From Fretibacterium fastidiosum (GTDB lineage: Bacteria > Synergistota > Synergistia > Synergistales > Aminobacteriaceae): 64,000 nucleotides of DNA. Each line of letters opens with the position of its first letter. Position 1 is the stretch's first letter. The DNA lies in the NCBI RefSeq assembly GCF_964642095.1, contig NZ_OZ209244.1:1-64000 (forward strand), read 5' to 3'. The translations under genes were made by a program, and so were the position numbers. Below the pieces are notes generated by a model. The model worked only from the letters and a program-made list of their open reading frames with translations, made no database searches and was not told where the DNA came from. Shown here one piece after another: positions 41,709 to 49,897 of this stretch.

Positions 41709-43199
41709 ATGGACGACAGAGTCCTGCTCCTCCCCATCCTCCTCCCCGCACTGGCCGCCGCGGCGCTGCCGCTCCGACGCTTCAAAGGCCGCACGGGCTT
41801 CTGCGCTTTCGCCGGGGGCGCCGTCCTGTCGAACAGCGCCCTCCTCCTGTACCTTGCAGCCCGGCCCCCCGTGGGAACGCTGACGCTGCTCCGTCTCTCG
41901 CACGACCTCTCCCTGGCCCTCCGCCTTGACGGGGCGGGAGCGGCCTTCGCCGCACTGTTGGCGTGTCTCTGTCCCTTCGTCGCCCTCTACGGCCTCGGCT
42001 ACATGAGCCGCACTCCGCATCGGGACAAACCCTTCTTCGTCTGCTTCGCCCTGGCCTACGGCGCGGCCGCGGGCGTGGCCCTGGCGGCGAACCTGACGAC
42101 GCTCTGCCTGTTCTGCCAGCTCCTGATCCTGGCCGTCCTGCCCATCACGAGGCGCGAAGGGCAGCGCATCGCCGAGGTGGCGTTCTCCCTCCCCCTGGGC
42201 TGGGGCGTCTTCTGCACCCTGCTCTCCCTGGCCTTCGCCACGGCCTTCATCGGAAACGTGGACTTCGTGCCCGGAGGCTGCCTTCCTGCCGACGCGCTGA
42301 GGAAGCCGGACCTGCTGTACCTCATCTACCTCCTGGGGTTCCTCGGATTCGGACTGGAGACCGCCGTCCTCCCGCTGCGCGGTTGGCCCGTCGCCTCTGC
42401 CGAGGCCCCGGCGCCCGCCTCCGCACTCCTCAACGCCGTCGCGGTGGCGAACGCGGGCGTCTTCGCCATCATCCGCCTCACGTGGTACGTCTTCGGCCCC
42501 GACGCCCTGAACGGCAGTTGGGCTCACCTGGCGGCCTTCGCCCTGGCCTGCGTTACGACGGTCTACGGGGCGTGCATGGCCCTGTCCTCCCAACGGCTCA
42601 AACTGCGCCTGGCCTGGTCCACCATCGGACAACTGGCCTACGTCCTGTTGGGCACGCTGCTTCTGACCCCCTCCGGATTGTCCGCCGGCATGACGCAGAT
42701 GGCCGCCCACGCCCTGATCAAGGCAAACCTCTACTTCTGCGCCGGCGCCATCCTGTGCCAGTCGGGGCGGAGGTTCCTATTCGACATGCGCGGCTGGGGT
42801 TTTGGGATGCCGGCGACGTTTCTGGCCTTTCTCCTGTCGGCCCTGGCGCTCGTCGGCCTGCCCCCCATGGCGGGCTTCATCGCGAAGTGGCGGCTCGGCA
42901 TCGCCGCCGCCTCTGCAGGAGCCTCCTCCCCGATCGGGTTCTTCGGGCTGGCGGCCATGCTGACCTCTGCCCTCCTCACGACGTTTTACGTCCTGCAGGT
43001 CCTCTGCGTCGCCGTCATGCCGGGGAGGGGCTTCAACCTCCGCGCCGCCAACTACGGCATCACGGATCCAGGTCCCGCCATGCTCATCCCCATCGGGCTA
43101 CTGGCCGCCAGTGCGCTGCTCCTTGGCCTCTGGGCCGACCCCGTCCTCGGCTTCTTTGAACGGGCCGTGCCCGGCACCCTGCCGGAGGCGATCCCATGA
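41709..43199 (+). CDS. NuoL/M/N-like membrane subunit with lost ion-path residues (second of three)
   Basis: 496 residues from ATG 41709. Same helix pattern and positions of conserved motifs as its neighbours, but key charges are changed. The TM5 Glu becomes Gln (CLFCQLLIL), the TM7 Lys becomes Glu (GFGLETAVLPLRGWP), and the TM8 Lys becomes Asn (AVANAGVFAI); the TM12 Lys stays (AGFIAKWRLG). The H of LHxWLP is also lost. It has no frameshifts and overlaps the next gene by 4 bp, so it is expressed and probably structural or a non-pumping partner. The codon pattern is as GC-rich as its neighbours. Confidence 0.82.
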   Translation: MDDRVLLLPILLPALAAAALPLRRFKGRTGFCAFAGGAVLSNSALLLYLAARPPVGTLTLLRLSHDLSLALRLDGAGAAFAALLACLCPFVALYGLGYMSRTPHRDKPFFVCFALAYGAAAGVALAANLTTLCLFCQLLILAVLPITRREGQRIAEVAFSLPLGWGVFCTLLSLAFATAFIGNVDFVPGGCLPADALRKPDLLYLIYLLGFLGFGLETAVLPLRGWPVASAEAPAPASALLNAVAVANAGVFAIIRLTWYVFGPDALNGSWAHLAAFALACVTTVYGACMALSSQRLKLRLAWSTIGQLAYVLLGTLLLTPSGLSAGMTQMAAHALIKANLYFCAGAILCQSGRRFLFDMRGWGFGMPATFLAFLLSALALVGLPPMAGFIAKWRLGIAAASAGASSPIGFFGLAAMLTSALLTTFYVLQVLCVAVMPGRGFNLRAANYGITDPGPAMLIPIGLLAASALLLGLWADPVLGFFERAVPGTLPEAIP

Positions 43200-45319
43200 C
43201 GTCCACAAGCGGCAGCTACATGCTTCCCCTCCTCGTGCTGTGGCCCGCAGCAGGAGGTGCGCTCGCCTTCGCCATCGGGCGCTCCGACAGGCGTGTATTG
43301 GACTGCGCCGTCTGGGCCGTCACGCTGATCGAGCTGGCCGCCGTCTGCTTCTGCCGCGGCCTTGCGGACGCCTCCTTCACCCTGAAGGGGGTCTGTGGGC
43401 TGGGCCTGTCCCTGAAGCTCGACGGCTTTCGCCTGATCTACGCGGTGCTCACTGCGTTCATGTGGGCCGTGGCCTCAATCTTCTCCAGCGAGTACCTGAC
43501 GCACCACAAAAACTGCAGGCGCTACCACCTCTTCGTCCTCATCACCCAGGGCGCCATGATGGGCGTCTTCCTCTCGGCAGACCTCTTCACCACCTTCGTG
43601 TTCTTCGAGATGATGTCCCTCTCCTCCTACGTCATGGTGGCGCAGGATGAGACGCCGGAGGCGGCCCGCGCAGCCCAGACCTACCTGGCCGTCACCATCA
43701 TCGGCGGCATGGCGACGCTCCTGGGCCTAACCCTGCTCTACCGGGAGCTCGGCACGCTGGCCCTGGACTCGCTGTCCCCCGCCGCCCTGAAGGCTCGGGC
43801 GGAGGACCTCCTGGGGCCGGGGCTCCTGATGCTCGTCGGCTTCGCGGCCAAGGCGGCAATCTTCCCGCTGCACGTGTGGCTGCCCACCGCTCACGCCGCA
43901 GCCCCCGCGCCCTCCAGCGCGCTGCTCTCCGGCCTCCTGACTAAGACGGGGGTCTTCGGCATCCTGATGCTCAGCGCCACCCTGTTCCGCCACGACCCGA
44001 CCTGGGCCCTGATCCTGCTGCTGCCAGCCCTCGTGACGATGGTCCTGGGAGCGGTTCTGGGCGTCTTCTCCGTCAACCTCAAGAGGACTCTGGCCTGCTC
44101 CTCCATGTCACAGCTCGGCTTCATTCTGACGGGTGTCGCCATGCTGGGCTTCCTGGGGCCGGAGAATGACCTGGCTGCGCGCGGGGTCGCGCTCTACATG
44201 GTCGGGCACTCGCTGGTCAAACTGGTGCTCTTCCTGTCCGCCGGCGTCGTCCACATGAACACCGGAGCGCTGGACCTGAACGACGTTCAGGGGTTCGGCC
44301 GCGGCAAGCCGCTGTTCTGCTTCGCCTTCTCCATGGGGGCCCTGGGGCTGATGGGCGTCCCCCTCTGGAACGGCTACATCGCCAAGACGCTGCTGCACGA
44401 GAGCATCCTGGAGCACCTGCACCTGTTGGAGTCCCACGGCAGCGCGGGCGTCGTCCCCGCCTTCCTGAACGCCCTGGGCCTGACGGAGCCGCAGTTCTTC
44501 GGCCTGGTCGAGTGGACCTTCCTCATCAGCGGCGGGCTCACCGTCGCCTACGTCCTCAAGCTCTTCGTTGCCCTGTTCGCCGCACGCCCGCAGCCCCGGA
44601 TCGTTGCCGTGGCGAAAAAGAGGTACATGAACCCCGTCAGCGCCGCGGCCCTGACCCTGCCGGCCCTCCTTCTGCCCCTGTTGGGAGCCCTGCCCCACCG
44701 TCTGACGGATTCCGTCGGCATCATGGCAGCGCCTTTCATGGGTGGCCCCGTGGAGCACCGGGCCGTCCATTACTTCTCGCCGGAGGCCCTGGCTGGGGCC
44801 GTAATCCCGCTCGTCATCGGCACGGCAGTCTACGCGCTGCTCATCCGCCGGCTCCTGATGCGGCGCGCGCCGGGCGGGCGCTATCGTTTCCTGAACCGCT
44901 GGCCCGACGGACTGGACCTCGAAGGAGCGATCTACCGCCCCCTCCTGCTCCGCGTCCTCCCCCTCCTGGGCGGCGCGTTCGCCACAGCGATGGACCGGGC
45001 GGCCTCAGCGCTCCTGACCCTGCCCCTCCGAGTCGGGAGGCTCGCCGCCCCTGCGGTGAACCGCGCCGCGGAGGCGTTCCTGAACGGCCTGCCCCGCATC
45101 GGCTTCCCCGCAGCTCGCGCCCTGGACGCCCTGGCCAGCGCCCTCCCTCTGTCGGCGCTGGAGCGTGCGGAGGACGGGTGCCGCGCCCGCCCCAGGGGCG
45201 AGGCCGACCCGTGGAAGCCATGGACGGAACCGCCGCCCGACTCCCGCGGCCTGCCCATGGCCTGCGCGCTGGCGGCCTTCGCGATCCTCCTTGCGATCTT
45301 CATGGCGAGCCGGAGTTGA
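43196..45319 (+). CDS. NuoL/M/N-type antiporter subunit with C-terminal extension (third of three)
   Basis: 707 residues, longer than the usual 500. The N-terminal two thirds is a standard antiporter domain with all key charges: Glu in TTFVFFEMMSLSS, Lys in GFAAKAAIFPLHVWLP, Lys in SGLLTKTGVFGI, and Lys in WNGYIAKTLLHE. The extension (about 500-707) has two hydrophobic helices and an Ala/Leu/Arg-rich amphipathic stretch, recalling the lateral arm of NuoL or the tails of Mrp and hydrogenase antiporters. Its ATG overlaps the previous stop (ATGA). The last helix ends at FMASRS. Confidence 0.83.
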   Translation: MTSTSGSYMLPLLVLWPAAGGALAFAIGRSDRRVLDCAVWAVTLIELAAVCFCRGLADASFTLKGVCGLGLSLKLDGFRLIYAVLTAFMWAVASIFSSEYLTHHKNCRRYHLFVLITQGAMMGVFLSADLFTTFVFFEMMSLSSYVMVAQDETPEAARAAQTYLAVTIIGGMATLLGLTLLYRELGTLALDSLSPAALKARAEDLLGPGLLMLVGFAAKAAIFPLHVWLPTAHAAAPAPSSALLSGLLTKTGVFGILMLSATLFRHDPTWALILLLPALVTMVLGAVLGVFSVNLKRTLACSSMSQLGFILTGVAMLGFLGPENDLAARGVALYMVGHSLVKLVLFLSAGVVHMNTGALDLNDVQGFGRGKPLFCFAFSMGALGLMGVPLWNGYIAKTLLHESILEHLHLLESHGSAGVVPAFLNALGLTEPQFFGLVEWTFLISGGLTVAYVLKLFVALFAARPQPRIVAVAKKRYMNPVSAAALTLPALLLPLLGALPHRLTDSVGIMAAPFMGGPVEHRAVHYFSPEALAGAVIPLVIGTAVYALLIRRLLMRRAPGGRYRFLNRWPDGLDLEGAIYRPLLLRVLPLLGGAFATAMDRAASALLTLPLRVGRLAAPAVNRAAEAFLNGLPRIGFPAARALDALASALPLSALERAEDGCRARPRGEADPWKPWTEPPPDSRGLPMACALAAFAILLAIFMASRS

Positions 45320-45464
45320 AGCCACCGACGCCACGGAGGCGGACTCGTTAAAAAAACCCTTCCCTCGGCGAGGGGGATATGCCATTATGTTGCGGCGCTG
45401 TGGCGCATGACGACGGGACGCCCCGTGCGTTCCCGCCAAAAAACGGGATAAGCAGGTGAGACTT

Positions 45465-45914
45465 ATGAATCGTTTTAGGAAGCAGACGGCAGTACTCCTC
45501 CTGGCCGCCCTCAGCCTGGCCGCGGTGCCAACCTCGGCAACGGCCCTGGACCTGGGGGACATCCTGAAGAAGGGGGCCCTGATCGTGGGCGGCGGCGCGC
45601 TGGTGAAGGCCCTCGCGGAGCCCCTCGACGACTTCATCAACACGGTGACCTTCAATCGGAACGCGAAGTTCCAGGGCTACACGAAGGTGGTCCCCATCGT
45701 CTCCATCGGGGACGGCACCCACATCGGAGCGGCGCAGGTCGGCGGACAGGCGAAGTCCGCCGTGGAGCGGACGCAGGCCGCAGCCCAGTTGGAGGCGGAG
45801 TTCAAGGGGGTGCGCGTGCGCATCCTCATCCCCATCGACTCCATCAACCCCATCGAGAGGTTCAACCGAGTGCAGGGCGTGGGCGTCACCGCAATGATCG
45901 ACGCGGACATCTAG
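45465..45914 (+). CDS. Small exported protein of unknown function
   Basis: 149 residues from ATG 45465 (AGGTGAGA upstream; a GTG at 45456 is possible). Signal peptide KQTAVLLLAALSLAAVP with cleavage near ATA-LDL. The mature part is glycine-rich: LKKGALIVGGGALVKALAEP, IVSIGDGTHIGAAQVGG, then RILIPIDSINPIERFNRVQG. Not recognised beyond a likely soluble periplasmic or envelope protein. Stands alone between the antiporter operon and a ferredoxin-like gene; followed by a small GC hairpin (45940-45959). Confidence 0.6.
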   Translation: MNRFRKQTAVLLLAALSLAAVPTSATALDLGDILKKGALIVGGGALVKALAEPLDDFINTVTFNRNAKFQGYTKVVPIVSIGDGTHIGAAQVGGQAKSAVERTQAAAQLEAEFKGVRVRILIPIDSINPIERFNRVQGVGVTAMIDADI

Positions 45915-45939
45915 CCCTTCGGGAACGTCCTGCTGACGG

Positions 45940-45959
45940 CCGGCGGCCCGCTCCGCCGG
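45940..45959 (+). terminator. Candidate terminator
   Basis: CCGGCGG (45940-45946) and CCGCCGG (45953-45959) around a 6-nt loop, then TCGTCCTTTG. Located shortly after the exported-protein gene. Confidence 0.4.
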
Positions 45960-46128
45960 TCGTCCTTTGTCCCACCCCCTCAGAGCCTGCTGGAGCTTGC
46001 GAAGCGCCCGTCCCGCAGCCCCGTCCTCCCGGCGCGTTTCGTTGTCTTTCCAACCGACTTTCCGCGGCGGGCGCGCTATCATAACGCCACAAACAGGGGA
46101 ACCCCCGATCACTTTTGGAGGCTTTGGG

Positions 46129-46845
46129 ATGATTCGGAAGATCATACACATCGACAGGGACAAGTGCAACGGGTGCGGGGCGTGCGCCGAGGCATGCCAC
46201 GAAGGGGCCATCGCCATGGAGGGCGGCAGGGCGCGCCTCCTGAGGGACGACTATTGCGACGGGCTGGGGGACTGCCTTCCCGCCTGCCCCACCGGCGCCA
46301 TCACCTTCACGGAACGCGAGGCCGCCGAGTACGACCGGGTGGCGGTGCTGCAGCACATGGCGCGCCGGAGCGCCGCTCAAAAAAACGGGGAGGAGCCGCC
46401 AGCGGGCTGCCCGGGACGCCAGGTGCGCAGCCTTCGCCCCAGGCCGGAGCCCGCCGCGCCGGCAGCGCCCCAGGCGTTCGCGTCCCAGCTGGCTCAATGG
46501 CCCGTGCAGATCAAGCTGGTCCCCGTGAAGGCGCCGTACTTCGAGGGGGCGAAGCTCCTCGTGGCGGCGGACTGCACGGCCTACGCCTACGCCCGCTTCC
46601 ATGAGGAGTTCATGCGCGGGCGCGTCACGATCGTCGGCTGCCCCAAGCTGGACAGCGTGGACTACAGCGAGAAGCTGACGGAGATCCTGAAGACAAACGA
46701 CGTCCGGGACGTGGCCATCGTGCGCATGGAGGTCCCCTGCTGCGGGGGGCTGGAGCAGGCCGCGAAGACCGCGCTCATGAACTGCGGCAAGATGATCCCC
46801 TGGCGCGTCGTGACGATCTCCACCGAGGGGAACGTCTTGGACTGA
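46129..46845 (+). CDS. Ferredoxin-domain protein with Cys-containing C-terminal domain
   Basis: 238 residues from ATG 46129, GGAGG 9 nt upstream. The first Fe-S motif, CNGCGACAEACHEGAI, is complete (CxxCxxCxxxC). The second, CDGLGDCLPACPTGAI, lacks the second Cys (Leu), so it may hold a 3Fe-4S or altered cluster. After a Pro/Ala linker (RPRPEPAAPAAPQA) comes a domain with VAADCTAYAYARF, IVGCPKLDSVDYSEKL and MEVPCCGGLEQAAKTAL, whose four cysteines could bind another metal or cluster. Similar proteins occur in anaerobes; role probably electron transfer, partner unknown. Confidence 0.78.
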   Translation: MIRKIIHIDRDKCNGCGACAEACHEGAIAMEGGRARLLRDDYCDGLGDCLPACPTGAITFTEREAAEYDRVAVLQHMARRSAAQKNGEEPPAGCPGRQVRSLRPRPEPAAPAAPQAFASQLAQWPVQIKLVPVKAPYFEGAKLLVAADCTAYAYARFHEEFMRGRVTIVGCPKLDSVDYSEKLTEILKTNDVRDVAIVRMEVPCCGGLEQAAKTALMNCGKMIPWRVVTISTEGNVLD

Positions 46846-47278
46846 GGGAACGGCAGGGACGGAACACTCCGCAGCGGTGAGCGCCGGCCGCGACACGCCA
46901 GACGTTTTCGATTCGGAGGCCTCCAGACCGGGGGCCTCCGCGCTTTTGAATGGCTCCAGGAGAAGGCAAGGAGTTACCGCCCTTCGGAACCTCGCAGGCG
47001 GGAGGCCCCGGCACGGCTCGACCACTCCGCCCGTCTCCTGGAGAGACGACCGCGGGATAGCCGGCGTGTCCGCCTTCTTGAGGAATTGACGTTATGGCCC
47101 TATAATGATGCGAATACCAAAAGCGCCCCCTCTGTCGGGAGCGCCGGTCCGCCGCATGGCCCCGCGAAGGGAGGGAGGCATTCTCAAAGGCAGAGCTTCC
47201 GGGCCTGCGCCCTTGTTCGTCGGCTTTCGTCATCCGGGGAGATCATCGCCCCGGCATTTCTTCAAGGAGGTGCTGTAC
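46846..47278. other. Intergenic region with terminator and leader
   Basis: Holds a terminator at 46914-46947 and a plus-strand TATAAT at 47101-47106 that may be the -10 of the NhaC-type gene, giving a leader of about 165 nt. Short frames here are not supported. AAGGAGG at 47264-47270 is the Shine-Dalgarno of the next gene. Confidence 0.45.
46914..46947 (+). terminator. Intrinsic terminator after the ferredoxin-like gene
   Basis: CGGAGGCC (46914-46921) pairs with GGCCTCCG (46933-46940), followed by CGCTTTT. Confidence 0.7.
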
Positions 47279-48832
47279 GTGGACTATGGCTTTTTGTCGC
47301 TGGTCCCGCCGGTGCTCGCCATCGCGCTGGCGGTGCTCACGAAGAACATCATCGTGTCCCTTTTCGTCGCCGTGTTCGTCAGCTCTGTGATCCTGGCGGA
47401 CTGGAACCCCTTTCTCGGACTCACCCGCATGATCCACGATTACATGTTCAACGCCGTCGCGGAGGACATCAACATGCAGGCGCTTTTCATGATGGTGGTG
47501 ATCGGCGGATTCGTCGCGCTGCTGACAAAGTCCGGCGGCGCCAGTGCTTTCACCTCGGCGGTCACGCGGCGCATCGACACCCGGGCCAAGTGCGAGACCG
47601 GCATCTGGCTCGGTGGACTTGCCATCTGGTTTACCGACAACGGAAACTCCCTCATCGTGGGCCCCATCTTCGAGGCTCTGGCGGAGAAGCTGCGGGTGTC
47701 CAGGGAAAAGTTTTCCTACATTCTGGACTGCACCACCTCCCCCATCTGTGCCCTGATCCCCATCATCGGCTGGGGCGTCTACACCATGTCCCTGATCCAG
47801 CCGGAGCTGGATAAGGCCGGGATCACCGCCTCGACGGACTTCAGCGTGTTCATGGCCGCCATTCCCCTGAACTTCTACGCCGTCCTGACGCTCTTCATGG
47901 CCGGGCTGATGGCCGTCACGCAGTGGGACTACGGCCCCATGCTGAGGGCGCAGAACAGGGCGATGCAGTTGGGCGAGACCATTCGCGCCGGCGGTACGCC
48001 CATGCGGGCGGAGGCCCAGGCCGACGACCTGCCGTCAGGCGTGACCCCGAAGATATACACCATGGTGGTCCCCCTCGTCGTGCTCCTGACCGTCATGTTC
48101 TCGTACCTGACCTACAAAGGGCTCTGGCACACCAAGGTGGCTGGATCGGACATCCGCACGGGCGTCGCGGCAGGATTTATGGTCGGGACCATCGTTCTGA
48201 TCGTCATCTGCGTCCTGGAGAAGATATTCAGCTTCGACCGGTGCCTCAGCATCATCAGCGGCGGCTGGGCCAACATGATGTTCATGTGCGTGGTGCTGGT
48301 CCTGTCCTGGTCCCTGTCCGGCGTCTCCACCGCGATGGGTACGGCGGGCTACCTGCTCCGCGTCACCGAGGGCTGGCTCAACCCGTCCATCCTGCCCCTT
48401 CTCCTCTTCCTCATCGGCGCCGTCATGTCCTTCGCCACCGGGACCTCCTGGGGCACCATGGCCGTCCTGTTTCCCATCGGGCTCCCCATGGCCATCAGCC
48501 TGAACGTGTCCCTCCCCCTGACGTCAGCAGCCATCATCAGCGGCGGGCTGTACGGCGACCATTGTTCGCCCATCTCCGACACCACCATCCTGGCGTCCAT
48601 CGGCGCGGCGTCCGACCACATCGACCACTTTGAAACCCAGATGCCCTACGGAAGCACCTGCGCGGCGATCAGCAGCGTCCTGTTCCTCATCGCCGGATGG
48701 CTCCCCAGCGCGATCATGCTCGTCCTCGGCGCAGCAGCGCTGACCGCAACGGTCTACGCCCTGCACAAGGCGTCCGTCCGAAGACACGGCCAGGTCAGGG
48801 CACCCGGCGGAGAAGCGGAAGAAATCCTCTGA
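47279..48832 (+). CDS. NhaC family Na+/H+ antiporter-type transporter
   Basis: 517 residues from GTG 47279, with AAGGAGG 8 nt upstream. Multiple hydrophobic helices. NhaC/ArcD-like superfamily features: IWFTDNGNSLIVGPIFE, SFATGTSWGTMAVLFPIGLP and ISGGLYGDHCSPISDTTILA. NhaC relatives move Na+/H+ or exchange amino acids such as arginine/ornithine. With the arginine-deiminase-family and argininosuccinate-lyase genes directly downstream (13 and 56 bp gaps), uptake or exchange of arginine, citrulline or ornithine is the likelier job. Transport specificity is inferred from context. Confidence 0.82.
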   Translation: MDYGFLSLVPPVLAIALAVLTKNIIVSLFVAVFVSSVILADWNPFLGLTRMIHDYMFNAVAEDINMQALFMMVVIGGFVALLTKSGGASAFTSAVTRRIDTRAKCETGIWLGGLAIWFTDNGNSLIVGPIFEALAEKLRVSREKFSYILDCTTSPICALIPIIGWGVYTMSLIQPELDKAGITASTDFSVFMAAIPLNFYAVLTLFMAGLMAVTQWDYGPMLRAQNRAMQLGETIRAGGTPMRAEAQADDLPSGVTPKIYTMVVPLVVLLTVMFSYLTYKGLWHTKVAGSDIRTGVAAGFMVGTIVLIVICVLEKIFSFDRCLSIISGGWANMMFMCVVLVLSWSLSGVSTAMGTAGYLLRVTEGWLNPSILPLLLFLIGAVMSFATGTSWGTMAVLFPIGLPMAISLNVSLPLTSAAIISGGLYGDHCSPISDTTILASIGAASDHIDHFETQMPYGSTCAAISSVLFLIAGWLPSAIMLVLGAAALTATVYALHKASVRRHGQVRAPGGEAEEIL

Positions 48833-48845
48833 GGGGCGACGCAAG

Positions 48846-49841
48846 ATGCCGAACATAGCGAAGACGATGATCGACCTCGACGCTCAGCTGGAGCACGGTC
48901 AGGAGATGGCCAACGTCAAGGCCATCCCCGGCGAACGGTGGTTCTCCCTGGAAACCCGCATCGAGGAGGACTTCAAGGAGTATTGGGGGGGCGATTGGGG
49001 CTGTTCCTCGGAGTACGCCAGGCTGAGGGCCGTCCTGCTCCACAGGCCAGGCAAGGAGGTCGAGGGCTTCGACCCCGGGGCGGTCCGCTTTCGAGAGGCG
49101 GTGGACCCCGAAAAATTCCGCAGCCAGCACGATGCCCTGGCGCAGTACTACAGGGACCATGGCGTCCAGGTGTTCTACACCCCCGGCGTCCGTGAGGACC
49201 GGCCCAACGCCGTGTTTTGCAGGGACAAGCTCTTCATGACGCCGGAGGGCGCCGTCATCTGCCGTCTGGGCATGGCTGAGCGACGCGGCGAGGAGCGCTA
49301 CGTGGCGCAGGCCTGTGCCGACCTGGGCATCCCCATCGTCAAGACCATCGCCGGAGACGGGATCTTCGAGGGAGCCAACGCCATGTGGGTGGACCGCCGT
49401 TGCGTCATCCTCTCCCTGTCGGTGCGGGCCAACCGCAGCGGCTATGACCAGATGGCGTCGGAGCTGACCCGACAGGGAGTGACCGACGTCATCCCCATGC
49501 AGATACCATACGGGCACTGCCATATCGACGGTCTGCTGAACATCGCGAGTGAGGACACCGTACTGATCCACGCCATGCAGGTCCCTTACGAGGTGGTGGA
49601 CCGCCTGAAGAAGAAGGGCTTCAAGGTCCTGGAGACGCCCTCCCTGACGGAGACGAAATATGGGTACGCCACGAACTTCGTAGCCATCGACAACGGTCAC
49701 GTCGTCACCAGCAACCAGGCACCTCAGGCCGTGGAGCTTCTGGAGAGGAACGGAATCAAGGTCGATGTACTCGACCTTTCGGAGCTGAACAAGGGCCGGG
49801 GGAGCGTCCATTGCATGACGGCATTTCTCAAGAGGGACTGA
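48846..49841 (+). CDS. Arginine deiminase / amidinohydrolase family enzyme
   Basis: 331 residues of the guanidine-modifying (pentein) superfamily. Catalytic residues: Glu in GDGIFEGANAM, His in IPYGHCHIDGLLN and Cys323 in GRGSVHCMTAF. The N-terminal LRAVLLHRPGKEVEGFDP and the Asp pair in REDRPNAVFCRD fit. It is shorter than classical ArcA (about 410) and nearer in size to dimethylarginine dimethylaminohydrolases and newer bacterial deiminases or dihydrolases. It probably turns arginine into citrulline (or ornithine) plus ammonia. In the same operon as the NhaC-type transporter and argH. Confidence 0.85.
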   Translation: MPNIAKTMIDLDAQLEHGQEMANVKAIPGERWFSLETRIEEDFKEYWGGDWGCSSEYARLRAVLLHRPGKEVEGFDPGAVRFREAVDPEKFRSQHDALAQYYRDHGVQVFYTPGVREDRPNAVFCRDKLFMTPEGAVICRLGMAERRGEERYVAQACADLGIPIVKTIAGDGIFEGANAMWVDRRCVILSLSVRANRSGYDQMASELTRQGVTDVIPMQIPYGHCHIDGLLNIASEDTVLIHAMQVPYEVVDRLKKKGFKVLETPSLTETKYGYATNFVAIDNGHVVTSNQAPQAVELLERNGIKVDVLDLSELNKGRGSVHCMTAFLKRD

Positions 49842-49897
49842 CGCCGGACAGCGCAGGCGATCTGAAATCGTGTGACAGTGATGAAGGAGGGCGCTCA

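Noticed and set aside
47086..47106. TTGACG and TATAAT as a full promoter for the NhaC-type gene
   Set aside because: The spacing is only 9 bases, too short for a -35/-10 pair; only the -10 was kept as a weak candidate.
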